Positions 6,991 to 13,904 of a DNA stretch of 13,904 nt are shown one piece after another. The position numbers were made by a program, and so were the translations under genes. The stretch's first letter is position 1. Each line of letters starts with the position of its first letter. The DNA comes from Ignavibacteriales bacterium. Its GTDB lineage: Bacteria; Bacteroidota; Ignavibacteria; Ignavibacteriales; Ignavibacteriaceae. Below the pieces are notes generated by a model. It was given only the letters and a program-made list of their open reading frames with translations. It was not told the DNA's origin and did no database searches. The stretch is taken from the NCBI GenBank assembly GCA_027349615.1, contig DAIEML010000037.1, forward strand, positions 1 to 13,904. Direction: 5' to 3'.

Positions 6991-8337
6991 TTACTTTAAA
7001 TTATTTTTAGAAACGTTTAATTGATTCATCTTTTCGGCAAATTTTTCTAAAATTAATATTGTAGATGAATCGATATTAAATACTGAATTGTAACCTTGAG
7101 GTTCATGCGGAGGATCTCCGGTAAATGGATCTCCAGGTTTCCAGATATGATCTTCATTTTGGCTTCTCCCTTCTCCCCCCCATGCCCAAAAATTTGATCC
7201 AGCTATTGAACTGCCACTTGATGCTGAATCATAAACTACTTGCAATATTTTTTTATAAAATTTATCTCTTTCGAAAGTTGAAGTATTTGGATTAAGTAAC
7301 TCATTGTCTCGTGGAAATCCAAACTCTTCAAGGACAATCGGTTTATTTAATTGGTCGGCAATCTTCAAATGTTTATTAATATAATTAAGTGAACTGTCAA
7401 TCGCGACATCAAATGTTTCCCTAATTTTTTGGGGATTCAGCCAATCCCAATTTTTTGGCCAAAGATGAAATGTTAAATAATTTATATTTTTAGGTTCATT
7501 TGCTGTTAAATAAATATTTGTTGAAAATAAATTTCCGGTTGTACCTTCACTTCCAGTTGAAATTAAATGATTTGGATCGAGTGTATGAATGAAATTCGCA
7601 GTCGCATCAATCCATCGATAATATTCATCAAGCCATTTTTCTCCTTTATTTATAGTACCGGGTCGAGGTTCATTCGCCAACTGCCAAGCCATAATTGTTG
7701 GATCTTCATAATAATAATTTCCGCTGTATTTATTTTTTCTTGTAATAAGCTTATACAAATAATGATAAAATATTTCCTTTGCGTTTTCATTTCTGTAGAA
7801 CGACGCTGAGTAATTCATAAAGTCTTCCCAAGTATAATTTGTATCATACGGATTAACCTTAGGACCACCAGCCCAATTATTATAAACAACCATTCCGCCA
7901 GACCATTCCCAATAATTGTTTAAAAATATTACGGCGTGCATATTTCTTTTTTGCATTTCTGATAAAAGAAAATCCAAGCCTTCCAATAAATTTTCATTAT
8001 AAATTCCAGGCTTTATTTGAATTGATGGTTTAAGTGTATGTATAATAAAAGAATTTTCTGAAGCGCCAAGTATTCTTAAATTTGTTATGCCGATAGATTT
8101 TAATCTATCCAGTTCTCTAATTAATCTTTCTCGATTGCCAGTTTTATCAGAGCTGCCAAGATAACTTCCGTACCAAAAGTTTGCGCCTTCAAAGTAATAA
8201 TTTTTCCCATTTAATTCGAAATGTTTTCCATCGACTTTTACAAAATTAGATTCGCATCTTGGATAGAATACTGAACAGGCACTTAAATAAATTGATAATG
8301 CAAAAAGGAGGAGAAATCCAGTATATTTATTATTCAT
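6991..8337 (-). CDS. Lipoprotein GH5 (subfamily 7-like) endo-beta-mannanase
   Basis: Predicted outer-membrane or periplasmic lipoprotein: hydrophobic residues 6-18, then lipobox LSAC with Cys21. About 35-435 is a GH5 (beta/alpha)8 barrel with retaining mechanism. The acid/base is Glu223 (QLANEPRPG, 219-227) and the nucleophile Glu338 (IVLEEFGFPRD, 334-344). GH5_7 features: FEGANFWYG near the start, NNYWEWSGGMVVYNNWAGG (140-158), HLWPKNWDW, and FWAWGGEGR...GDPPHEPQGYNSVF (383-420). It should hydrolyse internal beta-1,4-mannosidic bonds of mannan, glucomannan or galactomannan. No carbohydrate-binding module is appended, and no SusC/SusD pair is adjacent, so it is not in a classical polysaccharide utilisation locus here. 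ATG at 8337 gives an intact signal peptide; no SD. It is divergent from the glycosyltransferase gene across 161 nt that hold an inverted repeat. Other GH5 activities are less likely. Confidence 0.85.
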   Translation of the reverse strand: MNNKYTGFLLLFALSIYLSACSVFYPRCESNFVKVDGKHFELNGKNYYFEGANFWYGSYLGSSDKTGNRERLIRELDRLKSIGITNLRILGASENSFIIHTLKPSIQIKPGIYNENLLEGLDFLLSEMQKRNMHAVIFLNNYWEWSGGMVVYNNWAGGPKVNPYDTNYTWEDFMNYSASFYRNENAKEIFYHYLYKLITRKNKYSGNYYYEDPTIMAWQLANEPRPGTINKGEKWLDEYYRWIDATANFIHTLDPNHLISTGSEGTTGNLFSTNIYLTANEPKNINYLTFHLWPKNWDWLNPQKIRETFDVAIDSSLNYINKHLKIADQLNKPIVLEEFGFPRDNELLNPNTSTFERDKFYKKILQVVYDSASSGSSIAGSNFWAWGGEGRSQNEDHIWKPGDPFTGDPPHEPQGYNSVFNIDSSTILILEKFAEKMNQLNVSKNNLK

Positions 8338-8431
8338 AAAATTTAACGAAGATTATAGGTTTATTTTCTAGCAATAAATATAAATTCTTTTTCGTACATA
8401 TACATTTTTAACTTATTTATACACTTCTTTA

Positions 8432-8447
8432 TCAAATTTTTATTTGA
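8432..8447. promoter_or_regulatory. Inverted repeat in the divergent intergenic region
   Basis: Perfect palindrome TCAAAT-TTTT-ATTTGA, 16 bp, between the divergent GH5 and glycosyltransferase genes, 95 nt from the former's start and 52 nt from the latter's. Its right arm contains the TTTG of the proposed glycosyltransferase promoter, so a bound protein would block it. Function is inferred from position only. Confidence 0.3.
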
Positions 8448-8473
8448 GAATAGATTATCGTTTATTAACTTTT
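8443..8473 (+). promoter_or_regulatory. Candidate Bacteroidota-type promoter of the glycosyltransferase gene
   Basis: TTTG at 8443-8446, exactly 19 nt, then TAACTTTT at 8466-8473; only the last base departs from TTTG-N19-TAnnTTTG. Predicted start near 8480, leaving a leader of about 19 nt with AAGG at 8491-8494, 4 nt before the ATG. Confidence 0.5.
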
Positions 8474-8498
8474 AATCCTAAAAATTGATTAAGGCAAA

Positions 8499-9797
8499 AT
8501 GCTTACTTCTCAAAAGATAATTTTCTTTTCAACAGTTTTAGCTTTCATTTTATTTTTTATACTTTTTGAAGTTATTAATACTAAACCAATAATTATTTAT
8601 ACGACGGTTTACATATCATCTTCTATAATTTATTTATTACTTTGCTGGCAGTTTCTAAAGTTTAATATTCCCCAAAAATATATTTCAGTTTTAATTGGAC
8701 TTGGAATAATTATCAGAATATTTTTTGTGTTTGTTCATCCTATAGGTTCTGATGACTACTACAGATACCTTTGGGACGGAAAAGTTCAAGCAAGCGGAAT
8801 AAACCCATATCGTTACGCACCAGCAGACACTGCTCTCAACAATATTCATTCTGATATATTGCCGAAGAATGTAAACTTTCCAGTGATGAAAACTATTTAT
8901 CCACCGCTAAGTCAAATTATTTTTTTCTTTGCGTATTTAATTGGTGGAGAAAGTTTCATTGGGTTAAAAATCTTACTATTAATTTTTGATCTCTTTACTA
9001 TTTACGGAATTTATTTGATCATCAAAAAGTTAAACCTTCCGACTAAAAATATTTTGTTATACACACTGTGCACTTTACCTCTTTTCCAATTTTTTATTGA
9101 TGCCCATGTTGATGGTTTTGGTTTAACTTTTCTAATATTTTCAATCTATTTTTATTTAAGTAATAAAAAAATAATTAGTTTACTTTTTCTCTCGGCATCA
9201 ATTTGTATAAAGCCGCTTGGATTTATTCTTGTTCCAATTTTGTTCTTCCAAGAAAAAAGTTGGAAGAACAAAATCAAAATTGCCGCAATTCCAGTTTTAA
9301 TTTGTGCATTTACATATCTGCCATTTGCATTTACCGGCAGCCCTTTTCAAGCACTAATGCAGTTTACTGAAAATTGGATGTTCAACGGAGTTGTGTTTGA
9401 TATCTTAGATACGTTTATAAAAAATAATCAGCTTACAAGAATAATTTGCGGATTATTTTACATGATTATCTATCTAGCTATAATTCTAAGTAAAAAAGAA
9501 TTTCTGTCAAAATTATTTTTGTCTTTATTTCTACTTTATATATTTTCGCCGGTGGTTCATCCATGGTATTTAAGTTGGCTGGCAATATTACTTCCTTTTA
9601 TTCCTAAATGGAGCGGAATCTTATACGTCGCTTTAATCAGCTTAACTTCATTTACAGTTCTAAATTATCAGTTAAATGGAATTTGGAATGAATACACTTT
9701 GGTTCTGCTATTTGAATATGCACCGGTGATAATTCTATTTTTATTTGAGCTAATAAAGCGAAATGATTTTAATGAAAAACAAATCTTAAGTTCTTGA
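8499..9797 (+). CDS. GT-C fold polyprenyl-phosphate-sugar-dependent glycosyltransferase (mannosyltransferase-like)
   Basis: 432-residue polytopic membrane enzyme with about 10-12 hydrophobic segments. The first large loop carries the GT-C signature HPIGSDDYYRYLWDGKVQASG followed by INPYRYAP (80-108), with acidic pair Asp85-Asp86; YPP (134-136), DAHVDGFGL (201-209), KPLGFILVP (238-246) and SPVVHPWYLSWLAIL (350-364) follow the pattern of the GT87/MptA-B and PIG-M-like groups. The family transfers mannose or another hexose from a polyprenyl-phosphate carrier to a lipid, glycan or protein acceptor on the outer face of the inner membrane. Donor and acceptor cannot be read. ATG at 8499 has AAGG 4 nt upstream. 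The propeller-protein gene follows after 93 nt on the same strand; the GH5 gene is divergent. Base use matches its neighbours. Confidence 0.8.
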   Translation: MLTSQKIIFFSTVLAFILFFILFEVINTKPIIIYTTVYISSSIIYLLLCWQFLKFNIPQKYISVLIGLGIIIRIFFVFVHPIGSDDYYRYLWDGKVQASGINPYRYAPADTALNNIHSDILPKNVNFPVMKTIYPPLSQIIFFFAYLIGGESFIGLKILLLIFDLFTIYGIYLIIKKLNLPTKNILLYTLCTLPLFQFFIDAHVDGFGLTFLIFSIYFYLSNKKIISLLFLSASICIKPLGFILVPILFFQEKSWKNKIKIAAIPVLICAFTYLPFAFTGSPFQALMQFTENWMFNGVVFDILDTFIKNNQLTRIICGLFYMIIYLAIILSKKEFLSKLFLSLFLLYIFSPVVHPWYLSWLAILLPFIPKWSGILYVALISLTSFTVLNYQLNGIWNEYTLVLLFEYAPVIILFLFELIKRNDFNEKQILSS

Positions 9798-9822
9798 TCT
9801 AAATCTCATTCAAATTTAAAAG

Positions 9823-9847
9823 GTTTACAATATATTTATCAGTAAAC
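9823..9847. repeat. Short inverted repeat between glycosyltransferase and propeller genes
   Basis: GTTTAC (9823-9828) and GTAAAC (9842-9847) around 13 nt that include TATATTTA, a near match to the -7 element TAnnTTTG. It could be an operator or a weak hairpin; no TTTG stands at the right distance upstream, so no promoter is called. Confidence 0.25.
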
Positions 9848-9890
9848 TATGAAATTGAAATAAAATTTTTAACAAAAAATAAATTCACCA

Positions 9891-12800
9891 ATGAAAAATA
9901 ATCATATAAAACATTTCCAATCAAATCAGTCTAATTTTTTAAAACTGGTTATATACTTTGTCTTTATTTTCGTTTTATTTACAAAATTTTCATATAGCCA
10001 ATCTATTCCGGAAAATACCTACGCCGGAATGAAGTGGAGATTAGTCGGCCCGTTTCGCGCTGGTTGGGCAACGATGGCTGAAGGAATTCCAGATTCACTT
10101 AATACATTTTATTTTGGCGCTGCTGGTGGAGGAATCTGGAAAACAAGTGATGCCGGAAGGACATGGAAACCTTTCATGCAAAATGAATCAGCATCATCAA
10201 TTGGTGCTATTGCAATTGCTCATTCAAATTCTAATATAATTTATGCAGGAACCGGCCAAGTTGCTTTGAGATACGATATGTTATCCGGCGATGGAGTTTT
10301 CCGTTCAGATGATGCCGGAAATACTTGGAAAAATATCGGTTTGAAATCAACCAAATATATTGGAAGAATTTTAGTTGATCCGAAAAATTCAGATAAAGTT
10401 TTAGTTGCTGCTTTAGGGAATATTTATAGTCCTTCTAAAAATAGAGGAATTTATTTAACAAATGATGGTGGGAAAAATTGGCAGCAAGTTTTATTTGTTA
10501 ATGATAGCACGGGCGGCGTCGACTTAGCATCTGATCCAACTAATCCATCAATTATTTATGCAGCGCTTTGGCAAATTCATATTCATCCATGGTTAGATTA
10601 TTTCGATCCGCAAACTGAACGAGGTTCAGGAATTTATAAAAGTGAAGACGGCGGCGAACACTGGACAAAACTTTCAGGTAATGGAATTCCGGAAGGTAAT
10701 TTAGGCAGAATCGGACTTGCAGTCGCCCGTGGAAGTGAAGGTAAAATAATTTATGCAACAATAATTTCATCGCAAGGTAAAAGCGGTTTATATCGATCTG
10801 ATAATGAAGGAAAGACATGGCAGTTTATAAATAAAAATGCCGCACTTGCAAATTCATATTTCAGCCGACTAACAGTTGATCCGAAAAATCACGAAATAGT
10901 TTATGTTACAGGGCAATCGATAAGCAAATCAACAGACGGTGGAAAACATTTTACATTTTTCAAAGGCGCACCTGGCGGAGATGATTATCATTTTCTCTGG
11001 ATCAATCCAGCAAATCCAAATTATATGATTACTGCATCTGATCAAGGTTGTGTTGTTTCAGTTAACGGCGGCAAAACCTGGTCAAGTTGGTATAACCAAC
11101 CAACCGGACAATTTTACCATATCGCAATTGATGATCAATTTCCTTATCATATTTATAGCGGACAACAGGACAATGGCACAGTTGATATTGCCAGCCGTGG
11201 ACCAAACGGTGTTATTGAAGATCGCGATTGGCATCCTGTTGGCGGTGATGAACGCGATTATGATGTACCAAAACCGGGAGATGCAAAAACTGTTTTCGGT
11301 ACAGGGTTAGGTGGGCCAATTTCTAAGTTTGATGATATCACTCATCAATCAGCCGATGTTTCTCCATGGCCAATTTCTACCTACGGCGCTTTACCACTTG
11401 GAATAAAATATCGCTACTCATGGATTACTCCACTTGTCATTTCTCAAGTAAAACCTCATCCCATGTATTTTGCTTCTCAATATCTTTTTAAATCAACTGA
11501 CGATGGAAATCATTGGAAGATAATTAGCCCGGATCTTTCTGGTGTTGAAAAAGGAATGAAGGATTGTAAAAATCCTAATCTTGATCAAGCAGAGAAATGC
11601 GGATATGGTGTAATCTGGAGTATTGCTCCATCTCCAATAAATAATAATATTATTTGGATTGGAACTGATGATGGCTTAATTCAACTAACAACCAATGGCG
11701 GAAAGAGTTGGAAAAACGTAACGCCGCCTACAACACCGTTATGGTCACGTGTTGATGCAATCGATCCTTCATTTACCGATCCGCACACTGCTTACGCTGC
11801 AATTAACACTCATCGATTGGGATACAATGTTCCACTAATTTTTAAAACTAATGATAACGGAAAAACTTGGCAGAAGATAGTTAATGGTTTACCAGATGAT
11901 GAATTTATAAATGCTGTTCGAGTTGATCCAATTCAAAAGAATTTACTTTACGCTTCTACAAATCGAAGTATTTATGTTTCATTTAATGATGGCGCAAACT
12001 GGCAGCCGCTGACTTTAAATTTTCCTACTACTTGTGTAAATGATATTCAAGTTCACGGCGATGATTTAATTGCCGGAACTCAAGGACGAGGTATCTGGAT
12101 TTTAGACGATGTTGAGCCACTTCGTGAAATGAGTTCAGTATTAGCATCAAAGTCAGTTCATTTATTTAAGCCTGCCTTGGCAATTAGAATTAGAGGAAAT
12201 GAAAATCATGATACTCCTTGGCCGCCGGAAACTCCACTTGGGCAGAATCCACCCAACGGCGCAATCATCGATTATTGGCTCAAAGATAATACAAACAAAA
12301 AAGTAACTTTAATTATCAAAGATTCTAATGGAAAAGTTGTTCGTGAATTTTCAAGCAAAGAAACTGAAAAGGAACTTCCTTCTCGAAGATATTTTGAAAA
12401 AGGATGGATTAAAGAACCAGAAAAACTTTCCGGCAGTTCTGGAATGCACAGAGTTGTTTGGAATCTTCGTTATCCACGTCCGCCTGCATTACATTATGGT
12501 TATTCAATTGCAGCGGTATGGACAGATGGTACGCCGCTAGAGCCTGAGGGAGTTCTTGTCCTCCCAGGAAAATATACAGTTGAGCTTAATGTTGATGGTA
12601 AAACTTATTCTCAGGAGATTGAAATAAAATTAGATCCGAGAGTTCATTTGACTGCTACTGATTTAAGGCAGCAATTTGATTTTGCACAGTCAGTTTATCA
12701 TGATTTGGTAAATGCATATAATATTCATAATAAGATAAACAGTATTTTAAAAAAGAATTCTTCAACAGCGGAAGAAGATTCACTTCAAACAATTGCAAAT

Positions 12801-12974
12801 AAAGGCGAAACTAATTTTGCATATATTATTGGCGGCTTGGCAGGACTGATAAACACAGTTGAAGAAGCTGATGCTTCACCGACACAAGGCCAACGTGACG
12901 TTTATTTAATGTACAAAAGCCAATTAAATGATCTGATGAATAGATGGAAGAGATTTGATAAGACCCTGAATTGA
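9891..12974 (+). CDS. Exported sortilin/VPS10-type Asp-box beta-propeller protein
   Basis: 1027 residues. A long positive-polar leader and hydrophobic stretch (about 16-34, cleavage probably near 36 after SYS) form a signal peptide. Eleven Asp-box (BNR) repeats of the S/T-x-D-x-G-x-x-W type start near 81, 135, 186, 247, 299, 343, 387, 531, 596, 649 and 693, e.g. GIWKTSDAGRTW, GVFRSDDAGNTW, GIYKSEDGGEHW. They build one or two beta-propellers like those of sortilin and xyloglucanase GH74. About 755-915 resembles an Ig/FlgD-like beta domain (VTLIIKDSNGKVVREF, GMHRVVWNLRYPRPP, LPGKYTVEL), and 920-1020 is a helical tail. Such proteins are often annotated as glycosyl hydrolase or VPS10 proteins, but no sialidase arginine triad or GH74 catalytic Asp pair could be assigned; function is unknown, probably ligand or glycan binding outside the inner membrane. 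ATG at 9891 has an A-rich leader without SD. No type IX secretion C-terminal domain is seen. Confidence 0.85.
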   Translation: MKNNHIKHFQSNQSNFLKLVIYFVFIFVLFTKFSYSQSIPENTYAGMKWRLVGPFRAGWATMAEGIPDSLNTFYFGAAGGGIWKTSDAGRTWKPFMQNESASSIGAIAIAHSNSNIIYAGTGQVALRYDMLSGDGVFRSDDAGNTWKNIGLKSTKYIGRILVDPKNSDKVLVAALGNIYSPSKNRGIYLTNDGGKNWQQVLFVNDSTGGVDLASDPTNPSIIYAALWQIHIHPWLDYFDPQTERGSGIYKSEDGGEHWTKLSGNGIPEGNLGRIGLAVARGSEGKIIYATIISSQGKSGLYRSDNEGKTWQFINKNAALANSYFSRLTVDPKNHEIVYVTGQSISKSTDGGKHFTFFKGAPGGDDYHFLWINPANPNYMITASDQGCVVSVNGGKTWSSWYNQPTGQFYHIAIDDQFPYHIYSGQQDNGTVDIASRGPNGVIEDRDWHPVGGDERDYDVPKPGDAKTVFGTGLGGPISKFDDITHQSADVSPWPISTYGALPLGIKYRYSWITPLVISQVKPHPMYFASQYLFKSTDDGNHWKIISPDLSGVEKGMKDCKNPNLDQAEKCGYGVIWSIAPSPINNNIIWIGTDDGLIQLTTNGGKSWKNVTPPTTPLWSRVDAIDPSFTDPHTAYAAINTHRLGYNVPLIFKTNDNGKTWQKIVNGLPDDEFINAVRVDPIQKNLLYASTNRSIYVSFNDGANWQPLTLNFPTTCVNDIQVHGDDLIAGTQGRGIWILDDVEPLREMSSVLASKSVHLFKPALAIRIRGNENHDTPWPPETPLGQNPPNGAIIDYWLKDNTNKKVTLIIKDSNGKVVREFSSKETEKELPSRRYFEKGWIKEPEKLSGSSGMHRVVWNLRYPRPPALHYGYSIAAVWTDGTPLEPEGVLVLPGKYTVELNVDGKTYSQEIEIKLDPRVHLTATDLRQQFDFAQSVYHDLVNAYNIHNKINSILKKNSSTAEEDSLQTIANKGETNFAYIIGGLAGLINTVEEADASPTQGQRDVYLMYKSQLNDLMNRWKRFDKTLN

Positions 12975-12992
12975 GTATAAAATTTTAATAAT

Positions 12993-13040
12993 TACCGTTA
13001 ATGCAGTTTGAACATATAAATTAAAACTGCGTTAACGGTA
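12993..13040. terminator. Long hairpin between convergent genes, probable terminator
   Basis: TACCGTTAATGCAGTTT (12993-13009) pairs with AAACTGCGTTAACGGTA (13024-13040): 17 bp with one G-U wobble and a 14-nt loop. It sits 18 nt after the propeller gene stop and 34 nt beyond the mscL stop on the other strand. No run of T follows on either strand, only AT-rich DNA, so it may act with help or simply protect the 3' ends. Confidence 0.5.
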
Positions 13041-13074
13041 GCTAGAATAAATTAAACAACTTAAAAAAAATAAT

Positions 13075-13524
13075 TTACAAAGCGGAAGTGCAATTTGCAC
13101 ACTTTGTCGCTTTGATTGGGATTTTAGATAAACAATAGGGGCAATCTTTTGTTGTTTCTTCAACCGCAACAGGCGCTTCTTTTTTCTTAAGCTGCTGAAA
13201 TCCTTTTACAATTAAAAATACGGCAAAAGCAACAATCAAAAAGCTGACTATATTATTGATAAACAATCCATAATTTAAAGTTACTGCTCCAGACGATGCA
13301 GCATCTTTTAGCGTTGTATAAGGACCCGAATTTTTTGCACCTTCCTTAAGCACAATGAAAAGTTCTGAAAAATCTACTTTACCTAGAAGTAATCCAATAG
13401 GCGGCATAATTACATCTTTTACAAGAGACTGAACTATTGTGCCAAATGCTGCGCCGATAATAATACCAACTGCCATATCTAAAACATTTCCCTTTAGAGC
13501 GAACTCTTTAAATTCTTTTAACAT
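13075..13524 (-). CDS. mscL: Large-conductance mechanosensitive channel MscL with C-terminal zinc ribbon
   Basis: Inner-membrane homopentameric emergency valve that opens under membrane tension after hypo-osmotic shock. The N-terminal [44 protein letters not shown] is the MscL signature, split here as the amphipathic S1 (1-12), first membrane helix (about 14-46) and periplasmic loop (50-84); the second helix is about 85-110. E. coli MscL has 136 residues; this has 149. The usual cytoplasmic helical end is replaced or extended by CPYC (128-131) and CANC (142-145), a four-Cys zinc ribbon. ATG at 13524 has AAAGGAG 9 nt upstream, the only strong SD in the window. The CorC-like gene ends 98 nt upstream on the same strand. 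It is convergent with the propeller gene. Confidence 0.95.
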   Translation of the reverse strand: MLKEFKEFALKGNVLDMAVGIIIGAAFGTIVQSLVKDVIMPPIGLLLGKVDFSELFIVLKEGAKNSGPYTTLKDAASSGAVTLNYGLFINNIVSFLIVAFAVFLIVKGFQQLKKKEAPVAVEETTKDCPYCLSKIPIKATKCANCTSAL

Positions 13525-13533
13525 AGCAAGCCT

Positions 13534-13540
13534 CTCCTTT
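13534..13540 (-). promoter_or_regulatory. Strong Shine-Dalgarno site of mscL
   Basis: AAAGGAG on the minus strand, 9 nt before the ATG. It fixes the mscL start and contrasts with the other genes of the window, which have weak or no SD. Confidence 0.8.
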
Positions 13541-13601
13541 CTATTTAGAAATGTTATTCGTAATAATTTAATTTAAAACTTAAAAACTTACAATAATAAA
13601 G

Positions 13602-13620
13602 TTTGATGTGATCAAAAGTA
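13602..13620 (-). promoter_or_regulatory. Possible mscL promoter element with overlapping palindrome
   Basis: TACTTTTG (13620-13613 on the minus strand) fits the -7 consensus TAnnTTTG, and overlaps the palindrome TTTGAT-GTG-ATCAAA (13602-13616). It lies next to the stop of the CorC-like gene and would give mscL a leader of about 80 nt. No -33 TTTG is found 19-21 nt upstream. Confidence 0.25.
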
Positions 13621-13622
13621 GT

Positions 13623-13904
13623 TTAGGAATTTTCAGAAGATTTGTCTTTTATTTGAACTGATAACTTAACTAAGTCAATTTTGATTGATGTAGCTCTTGC
13701 AATCTGAATATCGAAATTATCTATAACAAAATTTTCTCCTTCAGTCGGGATTCTACCAAGCTTATTTGTAATGTAACCGCCAATGGTTTCATAATCACCA
13801 TTTGGAATATTCAATTCATATTTTTCATTAATAAAATCAATTTCAACTTTGCCGCTAATTATATATGAGCTTTCAGAAATTTTTCTGCAAATATCTTCTT
13901 CAAT
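13623..13904 (-). CDS. CorC/HlyC-family protein, C-terminal end (transporter-associated domain), partial
   Basis: The frame is open to the window edge, so only the last 93 residues are seen; the TTG at 13812-13814 is internal. The piece matches the CorC_HlyC C-terminal domain: an acidic start (IEED), YIISGKVEIDFINEKY, LNIPNGDYETIGGYITNKLGRIPTEGENFVIDNFDIQIARATSIKIDLVKLSV split by natural strands, where TIGGYITNKLGRIPTEGE is the family hallmark. In full-length members a DUF21/CNNM membrane domain and two CBS domains precede it; they would lie to the right. The family is linked to Mg2+/Co2+ homeostasis and export, in the inner membrane with the CBS and C-terminal domains in the cytoplasm. A stand-alone CBS-type CorC without membrane part is the alternative. 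mscL follows 98 nt downstream on the same strand. Confidence 0.82.
   Translation of the reverse strand: MEEDICRKISESSYIISGKVEIDFINEKYELNIPNGDYETIGGYITNKLGRIPTEGENFVIDNFDIQIARATSIKIDLVKLSVQIKDKSSENS

Noticed and set aside
10552..10818. Minus-strand open frame inside the propeller gene
   Set aside because: It lies fully inside a well-supported gene, has no recognisable motif, and the other short frames at 1288-1488, 7567-7809, 11050-11310 and 12328-12540 fail in the same way.
9891..12974. Type IX secretion cargo
   Set aside because: The C-terminus is a helical stretch ending in WKRFDKTLN, not a Por-type beta-sandwich sorting domain.
12993..13040. Integron attC-like site, because the hairpin contains GTTAA and TTAAC
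   Set aside because: The core-site patterns GTTRRRY and RYYYAAC are not properly met, there is no integrase or cassette array, and the arms pair without the extrahelical bases typical of attC.
13602..13616. FNR/CRP-type box (TTGAT...ATCAA)
   Set aside because: The spacer is 3 nt rather than the 4 nt of the FNR consensus, so no regulator is named; it is kept only as a palindrome.
13812..13814. TTG as the start of a separate 63-residue protein
   Set aside because: The upstream codons are open to the edge and belong to the same CorC C-terminal domain, so this is an internal codon of a partial gene.
1..13904. Defence island, mobile element, prophage or CRISPR array
   Set aside because: No transposase, integrase, recombinase, nuclease-helicase module, regularly spaced repeats or phage structural gene is present. 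tRNA genes can be integration sites, but no direct repeat of a tRNA 3' end was noticed.

Overview
The window looks like ordinary chromosome from an AT-rich member of the Bacteroidota/Ignavibacteriota group (inferred). Four things support this. (1) Several proteins are of types common there: a close relative of Porphyromonas prolyl tripeptidyl peptidase, a sortilin/Asp-box propeller protein and a lipoprotein GH5 mannanase. (2) A tRNA promoter matches the Bacteroidota form TTTG-N19-TAnnTTTG exactly. (3) Most genes lack a Shine-Dalgarno sequence and have A/T-rich leaders; mscL is the clear exception. (4) The two tRNA genes do not encode CCA. I cannot name a genus.

Layout. 1-4022 (+): the C-terminal four fifths of an AlaC-type alanine aminotransferase, then an eIF2B-alpha-like protein 21 nt later, then a secreted S9 prolyl tripeptidyl peptidase, closed by a hairpin at 4044-4073 shared with the convergent MATE gene. 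4079-6737 (-): reading from the right, a ZIP metal transporter, tRNA-Ser(CGA) only 5 nt after its stop, a 79-residue one-helix protein of unknown function, and a NorM-type MATE exporter. 6881-6967 (+): tRNA-Ser(GGA) with its own promoter. 6991-8337 (-): a lipoprotein GH5 mannanase-like enzyme. 8499-12974 (+): a GT-C membrane glycosyltransferase divergent from the GH5 gene, then a 1027-residue exported Asp-box propeller protein. 12993-13040: a 17-bp hairpin between convergent genes. 13075-13904 (-): MscL with a C-terminal zinc ribbon, preceded by the C-terminal end of a CorC/HlyC-family protein that runs off the window.

How the genes relate. The set looks like housekeeping and envelope functions: amino-acid metabolism, periplasmic peptide digestion, beta-mannan cleavage, glycan synthesis, metal uptake, drug/cation export and osmotic relief. 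No multi-gene accessory system, transposase, integrase, phage gene, CRISPR array or toxin-antitoxin pair is visible. No stretch over 300 bases lacks a gene; the longest gaps are 8338-8498 (161 nt) and 5417-5546 (130 nt). The most open questions are the eIF2B-like protein without the isomerase cysteine, the palindrome upstream of the ZIP gene, the zinc ribbon on MscL, and the undescribed 79-residue protein. I did not find a convincing new biological system.
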